Assembly (NCBI GenBank): GCA_016794035.1 | Contig: JAEUHS010000092.1 | Span: forward strand, 1-53,034 | DNA length: 53,034 nucleotides | Source: Planctomycetota bacterium | GTDB lineage: Bacteria; Planctomycetota; UBA1135; UBA2386 | Direction: 5' to 3' | Position numbers and translations under genes: made by a program | Notes under the pieces: generated by a model | Told to the model about the DNA's origin: nothing | Database searches by the model: none | What the model saw: the letters and a program-made list of their open reading frames with translations, nothing else | Part shown: piece after piece, positions 28,867-35,496 of the stretch | Position numbering within the stretch: position 1 is the stretch's first letter | Layout: each line of letters starts with the position of its first letter

Positions 28867-29952
28867 CTTGCTGAGCTTGAGCCCCTGGCCCTGGTAGTGC
28901 GAGCTCAGACGGCGATCGCCGTAGGCGACTTCCGGCGGTTCCTGGGTGCGGAAGAACTCGAGCTTGAAGAACACCTGGCCATCCTCGAGCAGGAACGGCA
29001 CGTCGTGCGGCCGCACCTCGAGCACGGCGCGCGTGCCGGCCTCGCCGCCGAAGCCGTTGTCGAAGAAGCCGGCGTAGTTGGTGCGCAGTTCGCCGATGCC
29101 GACGTCGTAGGCGACCATCTCGGCGGCCAGGTGCCTGGGCACGCGGATGCGTTCCTTGCTGGCGAAGATGTAGAACTCCTCGGGCTCGACGATGAAGCGC
29201 CCGTCCTTCGGTTCGGGCAGCGGTTCGAAGAACGCGTCGGCGTCGTGGCCGGCCTCCTGCGCCATGTCGACGATGCCGGTGTAGCGGCGCGCGACGTAGC
29301 CGACCGGTCCCGTGAGGTCGCGGTCGCGGCGGATCGCGACGCCCATCATCAGGCCGTCGTCGATGCGCAGCTTCGCCGCCGGCAGCGGCGTGCCGCGGTC
29401 GTCGAACAGCAGCGGCGCGCGCCCGTGTTCGGCGCGCAGTTCGTCGTCGGACAGCGCCGCCTGGCCGTCCGAGAAGCGGATCTGGCACAGCGACAGGCCC
29501 GTGCGCACGCGCACCGGGAAGCTGCGCGGCACGATCTCGAGGTACATCGGCCCCTCGTAGCCGGGCGGCACCGTCTCGAAGCGGCCGCAGCGGTCGGCGA
29601 GCAACCGCGTGAACAGATCCAGGCGGCCGGTCGACGACTTCGGATTGGCGCGGATCAGGTGCGGCAGCGGCCGCGCGATGCGCTCGAGCAGCGGCACGAT
29701 GTAGCAGTGGCCCTTCTCGAGCACGGCGCCGTCGGTGAGGTCGAACGCGTACAGCGTCATCTCCTCGAGGCGATCGGCGACGCGCACGTTCTCGGGCAGG
29801 AAGCCGGAGCGCACGCGGTAGCCGCGGGTCGCCAGCCGCAGGTCGAGCGAACTCGGCTGGATCTGGGTCGGGGCGATGGCCGGGGTCGAGACGAGCGCGC
29901 CGCGCTCGATCAGCGCCCGGATCTGCTGGTAGACGAGGATGCCGTCGGTCAC
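28855..29952 (-). CDS. 2'-deoxycytidine 5'-triphosphate deaminase, two-domain type
   Basis: 365 residues from a GTG start (MTDGILVYQQIRAL). This is twice the length of E. coli Dcd and fits the family with two tandem dUTPase-like beta-barrel domains. Motifs are IQPSSLDLRLATRGYRV, ANPKSSTGRLDLFTRLLAD in the first domain and EFYIFASKERIRVPRHLAAEM and TNYAGFFDNGFGG in the second. It converts dCTP to dUTP and ammonia for thymidylate synthesis. The gene stands alone, 67 bp downstream of the FadE gene, with a hairpin at its stop codon. Confidence 0.88.
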   Translation of the reverse strand: MTDGILVYQQIRALIERGALVSTPAIAPTQIQPSSLDLRLATRGYRVRSGFLPENVRVADRLEEMTLYAFDLTDGAVLEKGHCYIVPLLERIARPLPHLIRANPKSSTGRLDLFTRLLADRCGRFETVPPGYEGPMYLEIVPRSFPVRVRTGLSLCQIRFSDGQAALSDDELRAEHGRAPLLFDDRGTPLPAAKLRIDDGLMMGVAIRRDRDLTGPVGYVARRYTGIVDMAQEAGHDADAFFEPLPEPKDGRFIVEPEEFYIFASKERIRVPRHLAAEMVAYDVGIGELRTNYAGFFDNGFGGEAGTRAVLEVRPHDVPFLLEDGQVFFKLEFFRTQEPPEVAYGDRRLSSHYQGQGLKLSKHFR

Positions 29953-30019
29953 GGCGCGCCGGCTAGCCGCGCGCCGCGCCGTTGTCCCGCGGTGAATCCG
30001 GGCCGCGGCGCGGCCCGGG

Positions 30020-32491
30020 TCAGCGGCTGCCGGCCAGCTCCGAGGCGCCCTGCTCGCTGCTGCGCAAGTACTCGTCGAGCGTGAAGCTGTCGACGGCGAT
30101 CGCCTCGCTGCGCGCGGTCTCGGCGTCCTGCACGAGCCGGCGCTCGGCCTCGCTCAGGATGCCGCCCTCGCAGGCCTGGTCGAGCAGCTGCGCGGGGCGC
30201 GCCTTCGGCAGCCGGCCCTGGCGCACCGCGTCCTTCAGCTTCTTCAGCACCGGCTCGGCGTCGCTGCACAGCTGCAGCGCGTGTTCGAGGCGGCCCAGCG
30301 CCGAGTGCGGGTCGTTCGGCACGTGGATGCGCTGCGTCAGGCGGTCGCGCTGCGAACCGGGCTGCAGCAGGGTGCGGGCGGCGCCCTGGCCGGTCGCGTC
30401 GGTCGGCCCCTTGCCGAACGGATTCAGCCGCGCCCACAGCCCGCCGGGCCAGCGCAGCGCGTGGCCGAGCACCGGCAGCCGCAGGTTGTCGAACAGACCC
30501 TCGCGGGCCTGCTGCATGCGCGCGAACGCGGTGTCGAGCGACCAGTGCAGCAGCGGCAGGTCCTCGTTGCGGCGGCCTTCGGCCTCGAACCGGCGCAGCG
30601 TGGCGCTGGCCAGGAACAGCCACGAGAACCAGTCCGCGAACCGGCCGGTGATCTTCTCCTTGCGCTTCAGATCGCCGCCGAGCGCGCCCATGGCGACGTC
30701 GGCCAGCAGCGCGAACTCGGCCGAGGCCCAGTTGAGTCGCCGCCAGTGGCGCCCGGCCGCGCCCGGCACCGGCGACCAGGTCAGGCGGCCGCGCGTGAGT
30801 CCGAGCAGCAGCGCGCGCACGCTGTTGCGCACCACGTGGCCGACGTGCGGCCAGAAGCTCCGGTCGAACGCGTGCTGGTCGTTGCGTGCGATCGCGTCGA
30901 TCTCGCGGAACGCGTACGGGTGGCAGCGGATCGCGCCCTGGCCGAAGATCATCAGCGTGCGCGTCAGGATGTTGGCGCCCTCGACGGTGATGCAGATCGG
31001 CGTGCCCGCGTAGCTGTTGGCGAGCAGGTTGCGCGGGCCGCGCGAGATCGCCGCGCCGCCGAGCACGTCCATGCCGTCGTTGATCACCGAGCGCCAGATC
31101 TCGGTGGTGTTGTACTTGGCGATCGCGGTGACGACCGCGGGCTTCTGGCCGGCGTCGAGCGCGCCGCAGACGTAGCGGCGCGAAGCCTCCATCAGGTAGT
31201 TGGCGCCGGCGATGCGCGCCAGCGGCTCCTCGATGCCCTCGAAGCGGCCGATCGGCAGGCCGAACTGCTGCCGCACGGCGGCGTAGGCGCCGACCGCACG
31301 CGCCACCAGCTGCGCCCCGCCGACCGCGGTCGCCGGCCGCGAGATGCCGCGGCCCGCGGCGAGGCACTCCATCAGCATCTGCCAGCCGCGGCCGGCGCCG
31401 GCCGCGCCGCCGATGATCGCGTCCTCGAGCGGCCCGACGACGGCGGCGCCGGTGGTGGGGCAGTTGTAGAACGGCACGCCCATCGGGTCGTGGCGCCGGC
31501 CGAGCACCACGCCCTTGGTGCTGGTCGGGATCAGCGCGCAGGTGATGCCCGGCTGCGGGCCCTTGCCGAGCAGGTTGTCGGGATCGTGCAGCTGGAACGC
31601 GAGGCCGAGCACGCTGGCGACCGCGGCCAGGGTGATGTAGCGCTTGTTCCACGACAGGCGCAGCATCAGCGTGCCGTCCTCGGCGCGGAACACGACGCCG
31701 GTGGACCGGATCGCACCGGCGTCGGAGCCGGCGCCGGGTTCGGTCAGCGCGAAGCACGGGATCTCGTCGCCGGTCGCCAGCGCCGGCAGCCAGCGCTGCT
31801 TCTGCGCCTCGGTGCCGTAGTGGCTCAGCAGCTCGGCCGGGCCGAGCGAGTTCGGCACCATCACGGTGATCGCCAGCGGCATCGAGCGCGAGGTCAGCTT
31901 GGTGACGACGGCGCTGTTCGCGGTCGGCGACAGACCGAGGCCGCCGAACTGCTTGCCGATGATCAGGCCGAAGAAGCGTTCCTTCTTCAGGTAGTCCCAG
32001 ACCTCGGGCGGCAGGTCGCGTTCCTGGTGCACGCGCCAGTCGTCGGTCATCCGGCAGACCTCCTCGACCGGGCCGTCGAGGAACGCGCGCTCCTCGTCGC
32101 TGAGATCCGGGTAGTCGGCGGTGGCCAGGCGCGCGAGGTCCGGCTTGCCCGAGAACAGCTCGCCGTCGAGCCACACGGTGCCGGCCGCGATCGCCTCGCG
32201 TTCGGTGTCGGAGATCGCCGGCAGGAAACCCGAACTGCGCATCAGCTGCAGCAGCCGGTTGCTCAGCAGCGCGCGCCGCAGCGGCGGCAGCAGCAGCACG
32301 GTGAGCGGCGGCACCAGCAGCACCCAGCCCCACCAGGGCAGCCCGAACGCGAATGCGAGCGCGGTGATGGCGACGGTCGTGAGCCAGAGCGGCGCGCCGA
32401 CGAAGATCACGCCGAGCAGCAGCGCCGCCCCGAGCAGGATCGTCGACCAGACGGGCAGGCCCGCGAGGAACCCGTAGTACGGAATGTTCAT
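30020..32491 (-). CDS. fadE: Membrane-associated acyl-CoA dehydrogenase, FadE type
   Basis: 823 residues, close to E. coli FadE (814). Two or three hydrophobic segments at residues 5-75 anchor it. The acyl-CoA dehydrogenase core follows, with IPCFALTEPGAGSDAG (FAD and substrate binding), QQFGLPIGRFEGIEEPLARIAG, and ITVEGANILTRTLMIFGQGA. The C-terminal region (about 530-820) is the FadE-specific DUF1974 extension. It catalyses the first, FAD-dependent oxidation of fatty acyl-CoA in beta-oxidation. No other beta-oxidation gene is adjacent. Confidence 0.92.
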   Translation of the reverse strand: MNIPYYGFLAGLPVWSTILLGAALLLGVIFVGAPLWLTTVAITALAFAFGLPWWGWVLLVPPLTVLLLPPLRRALLSNRLLQLMRSSGFLPAISDTEREAIAAGTVWLDGELFSGKPDLARLATADYPDLSDEERAFLDGPVEEVCRMTDDWRVHQERDLPPEVWDYLKKERFFGLIIGKQFGGLGLSPTANSAVVTKLTSRSMPLAITVMVPNSLGPAELLSHYGTEAQKQRWLPALATGDEIPCFALTEPGAGSDAGAIRSTGVVFRAEDGTLMLRLSWNKRYITLAAVASVLGLAFQLHDPDNLLGKGPQPGITCALIPTSTKGVVLGRRHDPMGVPFYNCPTTGAAVVGPLEDAIIGGAAGAGRGWQMLMECLAAGRGISRPATAVGGAQLVARAVGAYAAVRQQFGLPIGRFEGIEEPLARIAGANYLMEASRRYVCGALDAGQKPAVVTAIAKYNTTEIWRSVINDGMDVLGGAAISRGPRNLLANSYAGTPICITVEGANILTRTLMIFGQGAIRCHPYAFREIDAIARNDQHAFDRSFWPHVGHVVRNSVRALLLGLTRGRLTWSPVPGAAGRHWRRLNWASAEFALLADVAMGALGGDLKRKEKITGRFADWFSWLFLASATLRRFEAEGRRNEDLPLLHWSLDTAFARMQQAREGLFDNLRLPVLGHALRWPGGLWARLNPFGKGPTDATGQGAARTLLQPGSQRDRLTQRIHVPNDPHSALGRLEHALQLCSDAEPVLKKLKDAVRQGRLPKARPAQLLDQACEGGILSEAERRLVQDAETARSEAIAVDSFTLDEYLRSSEQGASELAGSR

Positions 32492-32620
32492 GGTGCGTGG
32501 CGGAGGAAGTCAGGTCGGTATCGGCATTCTGCGCGCTCGCGGTTAGGCCGCGCGCAGATCGACGGCAGCCGCGTTCCTCCTTGGGCCGCACCGGTCCTAG
32601 TCGCAACCGCGCCGTCGGCT

Positions 32621-32651
32621 ACGCGGTGGCCGTACGGCCCATGCCACCGCG
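32621..32651. repeat. Dispersed intergenic repeat, copy E
   Basis: CGCGGTGGC (32622-32630) and GCCACCGCG (32643-32651) form a perfect 9-bp inverted repeat around a 12-base loop that includes CGTACG. The first 16 bases (ACGCGGTGGCCGTACG) are identical to copy A. It lies between the fadE start and the stop of the acetyltransferase gene and may also act as a terminator for the latter. Confidence 0.65.
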
Positions 32652-32656
32652 GCCCG

Positions 32657-33166
32657 TCACAGCGCGCGCGCGTAGTGCCGGTCGCAGGCGTGATGGCCGG
32701 TCGCACCCTCGGCGGCGGCCAGCGGTTCGAAGCCGTGCGCGACGTAGAGGTGCTGCGCGGCCGTCATCCACGACGTGGTCTCGAGATAGCAGCGGCGGAA
32801 GCCCGCGGCCCGCATCTCGGCCAGCAGCAGGTCGAGCAGCGCGTGGCCGAGGCCGTGGCCGCGCGCCTCGGGCCGGAAGTACATCTTGCGCAGTTCGCAG
32901 GTGGCCTGCTCCGGCGTCGTGCCGGCGAGCGGCGCGAAGCCAGCGCCGCCGAGCACCTCGCCGCCGCGCTCGACGACGTAGTAGCGCGCCCGGCCGCCCG
33001 GGTAGTTCGCGCTCATCGCCGCGACCTCGGCGTCGTGGATCGCGAAGCCCTGGCCCGAGCAGCCGAACTCGGTCATCACCTCGTGGATCGTGCGCGCGAC
33101 GGCGGCGTCGTCGGCGACACGGATCGGGCGCAGGATCCAGGGCGCGGCGACGTCGCGGGCGGTCAC
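32657..33166 (-). CDS. GNAT-family N-acetyltransferase
   Basis: 169 residues from a GTG that overlaps the TGA of the Rpn gene upstream. The acetyl-CoA binding motif A is LRKMYFRPEARGHGLGHALL (Q/R-x-x-G-x-G/A form: RGHGLG), followed by MRAAGFRRCYLETTSWMTAAQHLY and the C-terminal HGFEPL typical of the family. The substrate is unknown. Stop-start overlap with the Rpn-family nuclease implies co-translation. GNAT proteins act in resistance, protein or tRNA acetylation, and some toxin-antitoxin systems; the last is a possibility given the neighbour, not a finding. Confidence 0.87.
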   Translation of the reverse strand: MTARDVAAPWILRPIRVADDAAVARTIHEVMTEFGCSGQGFAIHDAEVAAMSANYPGGRARYYVVERGGEVLGGAGFAPLAGTTPEQATCELRKMYFRPEARGHGLGHALLDLLLAEMRAAGFRRCYLETTSWMTAAQHLYVAHGFEPLAAAEGATGHHACDRHYARAL

Positions 33167-33387
33167 TCGGCGAACACTTCGGCCAGGGAGCGCGCGTCGA
33201 GGATGCGGTCCGTCCAGCGGTCGAGGTCGGCGGGGCTGCCGTTGCGCACCCGCGCCACGAGGTGCTCCGGCACGGCGCCGAAGCGCTTCGTCACCATGCG
33301 CAGGATCGTCTCGGCGCGCCCTTCCGCGATGCCCTCGGCCTTGCCTTCGGCCTTGCCTTCGCGTCGCAGTCTCTCGGCAGTGCTCAT
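33163..33387 (-). CDS. Candidate intragenic short protein from the Rpn gene (RpnS-like)
   Basis: 74 residues in the same frame as the Rpn nuclease, from the internal ATG at 33387 (MSTAERLRREGKAEGKAEG) to the shared stop. The start is preceded by GAGGAG with a six-base spacer, better than the site before the full-length start. In E. coli, rpn genes encode a full-length toxic nuclease and an in-frame C-terminal short protein that inhibits it. The product here would contain the charged repeat helix and the DUF4351-like tail but none of the catalytic residues. The inhibitory role is inferred by analogy. Confidence 0.45.
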   Translation of the reverse strand: MSTAERLRREGKAEGKAEGIAEGRAETILRMVTKRFGAVPEHLVARVRNGSPADLDRWTDRILDARSLAEVFAE

Positions 33388-34185
33388 GATCGTCTCCTCG
33401 GGTCGTTGCAGCAGGCGTTCGAAGGTGTCGTGAAGCTCCCGGGGCGAGACCTCGACGACGAACAGAGCATAGCGGCCGATCGCCGCGACGGCGGCCGGTC
33501 CGGCGGGCGGGCCGTCGTCACGGTCGGCGGCGCGCAGCAGGTCGCCCCAGCGGTCGAACGCGGCCAGCGCCTCGTCGCTGGACATGCCGCGCAGGGCGCG
33601 CAGGCAGAGCAGCGTCAGGGTGGCGAGCGGGGTGAGTCCGCGGCCGCGGAGGTGGTCTTCGTCCTGCCTGCGCAGGTCGTCGACGAGCAACGGTTGCCGC
33701 GGCTGCCAGGCGGCAAACGCATCCCCGGGCGGCGCGACCGCCGTCGCGAAGGGTGCCTCGCCGTGGTGCAGCAGCACGGCGACGACCGGCACGGGCGTGG
33801 CGATACCGGGTTCGGGCGCGCGGTCGCCGAGGTGCACCGAGTAGCGCAGCATCTGCCGCTCGACGTCCGGATCGCGGGTCGCCTTGTGCTCGACGACGAG
33901 CCAGAGGGGCGTCCTGGTGCGCGAGTCTTCGACCAGGAAGACGAGGTCGGGCACTGACAGGCGGAGCTGGCGGTCGCGCAGCTTCTCGGGTGCCGGGCGC
34001 AGGCTCCGCCAGTCGACAGCGCGGACGAGGGCCTTCGGCAGCACATCCGCCAGCCACGAACCGGCATGGCGCACATGCTGGAAGGAGCTGTGGAACAGGT
34101 CGTCGTGTGGAGTCGCCACGGGCAGGTCCACGGCTGTGGCACCACGGGGCGTACTTTGAGGCCGATTTCGAACGATCGGCGGCAC
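33163..34185 (-). CDS. Rpn/YhgA-like PD-(D/E)XK nuclease family protein
   Basis: 340 residues from the GTG at 34185; nearby in-frame GTGs are alternatives. The N-terminal motif PHDDLFHSSFQHVRHAGSWLADVLP and the catalytic core PDLVFLV with LWLVVEHKAT (Asp80, Glu99, Lys101) mark the Rpn family (PF04754). It is often mislabelled transposase, but these are DNA endonucleases linked to recombination and phage defence. The C-terminal tail has KAEG-type repeats and a DUF4351-like end (FAEV at the extreme C-terminus). An internal ATG at codon 267 has a strong ribosome-binding site and could yield a short C-terminal protein. It overlaps the acetyltransferase gene downstream. Confidence 0.87.
   Translation of the reverse strand: MPPIVRNRPQSTPRGATAVDLPVATPHDDLFHSSFQHVRHAGSWLADVLPKALVRAVDWRSLRPAPEKLRDRQLRLSVPDLVFLVEDSRTRTPLWLVVEHKATRDPDVERQMLRYSVHLGDRAPEPGIATPVPVVAVLLHHGEAPFATAVAPPGDAFAAWQPRQPLLVDDLRRQDEDHLRGRGLTPLATLTLLCLRALRGMSSDEALAAFDRWGDLLRAADRDDGPPAGPAAVAAIGRYALFVVEVSPRELHDTFERLLQRPEETIMSTAERLRREGKAEGKAEGIAEGRAETILRMVTKRFGAVPEHLVARVRNGSPADLDRWTDRILDARSLAEVFAE
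33394..33399 (-). promoter_or_regulatory. Strong internal Shine-Dalgarno inside the Rpn gene
   Basis: GAGGAG on the minus strand, six bases before the in-frame ATG at 33387-33385. Strong sites of this quality are rare in this window even at annotated starts, which makes its position before an internal Met notable. Confidence 0.5.
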
Positions 34186-34221
34186 CGCACCTGTTGGCCC
34201 TCGCCGGCGCGCCGGCGGGCG

Positions 34222-35187
34222 CTACCGCGCCGCGCGCAGCGCGCGGGCCTCGTCGAGCACCCGGTCCCATTGGAACGCGGGGCCGGGGTCCTGCTTGTTC
34301 TGCTGCACGTGGAAGTGGCCGACGATGCCGTCGAACGCGCGCAGTGCGTCGGCCGACAGCGCGTGGTCGACGACCCGACCGCTGGCATCGCGCGGCGCCT
34401 CGAGCCGGATCCGCGGGAACACGCGCTGCAGCGCCGCGCAGAGCTGGGCCAGCGCGTGGTACTGCGGCTCGGTGAAGTCGAACTGGTGGTAGACGCGGCC
34501 GTTCACGGCGCCGGCGATCGGCTCGGGCCGCGCCGGGCGGGCGACGAAGCCGGGCGTCGCGACGCCGTGTTCGATCCAGTCGGGGAAGCGCATGCGCCAG
34601 CCGATCTCGTCCTGCTCGTACCAGCGCCGCATGTCGGCGTTCAGCGGCTGCGGCCACGCGCCGGGATGCGCGATCTCGACGCCGATCGAGCCGTCGTTGG
34701 CGATCGTCGCGTGGTGCGCCTTCTCGCGCAGGTCGAGCGTCTGGTAGATCGTGCCGTCGACGTCGAGCAGGAAGTGCACCGACAGCTTGCGCACGTCCTG
34801 CAGCACCTTGAAGCACTGCCGCGAGGTGCCGCAGGCGTCGAAGTGCAACACGAACTGGTGCACGACCTGCTGCAGGTCGGCCAACGACGCGTCGTCGGCG
34901 AGGCCGCTGCGCGTGCCGTAGCGCCGTTCGCCGTCGAGCGGCGCCGCGGGGTCGAACGCCGGCCCGAGACGGTAGGCGTCGTAGCCGCCGGGTTCGCGCC
35001 AGGTGAGCACCGGCGCGCCGATGTCGAACCGCTTGCCGCAGACCTCGAACGCGTCGCCCGGCGCGGGTGGTGGTGCGGTTGCGCAGCGCACCAGCAGCGG
35101 CATCAGCACGACCAGCGGAACGGCCAGCAGCCAGGCCCGGTGGGTGCGGCGGTCGTTCGGCGCGGCGGGAACGGGATCGGGGTGCAT
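34222..35187 (-). CDS. N-acetylmuramoyl-L-alanine amidase (Amidase_2 family)
   Basis: 321 residues from the ATG at 35187 (a TTG at 35202 is less likely). A hydrophobic export or anchor segment (AWLLAVPLVVLMPLLVRC) is at about 18-35. The amidase domain has FVLHFDA (zinc-ligand His115), LSVHFLLDVDGTIYQTLDLREKAHHAT and DGSIGVEIAHPG. The late zinc region is GHFHVQQNKQDPGPAFQW, with its DPGPAF signature. It cleaves the bond between muramic acid and the peptide stem of peptidoglycan, outside the inner membrane. A Cys pair (ACGTSRQC) might form a disulfide. The Rpn gene begins 36 bp downstream on the same strand. Confidence 0.88.
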   Translation of the reverse strand: MHPDPVPAAPNDRRTHRAWLLAVPLVVLMPLLVRCATAPPPAPGDAFEVCGKRFDIGAPVLTWREPGGYDAYRLGPAFDPAAPLDGERRYGTRSGLADDASLADLQQVVHQFVLHFDACGTSRQCFKVLQDVRKLSVHFLLDVDGTIYQTLDLREKAHHATIANDGSIGVEIAHPGAWPQPLNADMRRWYEQDEIGWRMRFPDWIEHGVATPGFVARPARPEPIAGAVNGRVYHQFDFTEPQYHALAQLCAALQRVFPRIRLEAPRDASGRVVDHALSADALRAFDGIVGHFHVQQNKQDPGPAFQWDRVLDEARALRAAR

Positions 35188-35261
35188 CGTGGAGTGCTGC
35201 AAGGCTCGCCGACAGACGGGCGGCGGACAAGTCGCCGTCGCGTCGGCTGCTGCCGTGGGGC

Positions 35262-35289
35262 TTGCGGCGCATGGCCAACGTGCTAGCGT
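35262..35289 (+). promoter_or_regulatory. Candidate promoter upstream of the RCC1-repeat gene region
   Basis: TTGCGG (35262-35267) and TAGCGT (35284-35289) are separated by 16 bases, 50 bp before the ATG at 35340 that carries a strong ribosome-binding site. It is a reasonable sigma-70-type match for a GC-rich genome, but only by eye. Confidence 0.35.
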
Positions 35290-35323
35290 TGCGGCGTGCG
35301 GCGCGATTGCGCCCGGGAAAACG

Positions 35324-35480
35324 AAAGAAGGAGCGGACGATGCGACTCACCCACTGGTTCCTGATCGGTGGCTTGGCCACGCTGCTGTTGCCTGAGAGCT
35401 GCGCCGCCCTGACCAGTCGCTGGGTGCGCCCTGCACGGGCGGTCTCACGTTCGCTGCCAGCCCGGCCATGGTGTTCGGCT
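35324..35480 (+). other. Ribosome-binding site and signal-peptide-like ORF start upstream of the RCC1 gene, possible gene remnant or leader ORF
   Basis: AGAAGGAG lies six bases before the ATG at 35340, the best Shine-Dalgarno in this region. The product begins MRLTHWFLIGGLATLLLPES, which looks like a signal sequence. The frame is not that of the RCC1-repeat gene; it stays open to 36014 only by running out of frame across that gene. A stop at 35410 in the RCC1 frame rules out a simple upstream extension. It may be the 5' remnant of a lost paralogue, a translated leader, or the true start followed by a frameshift. The rest of the 309-bp gap before 35497 shows nothing else recognisable. Confidence 0.35.
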
Positions 35481-35496
35481 ATTGAGGATGACATCG

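Noticed and set aside
30281..33433. 1050-codon frame on the plus strand across fadE and the acetyltransferase
   Set aside because: Low-complexity Arg/Ala/Gln composition, antisense to FadE with clear catalytic motifs.
33163..34185. Annotating the Rpn-family gene as a transposase or insertion sequence
   Set aside because: The Pfam name is historical. There are no terminal inverted repeats or target duplications and the catalytic core is PD-(D/E)XK.
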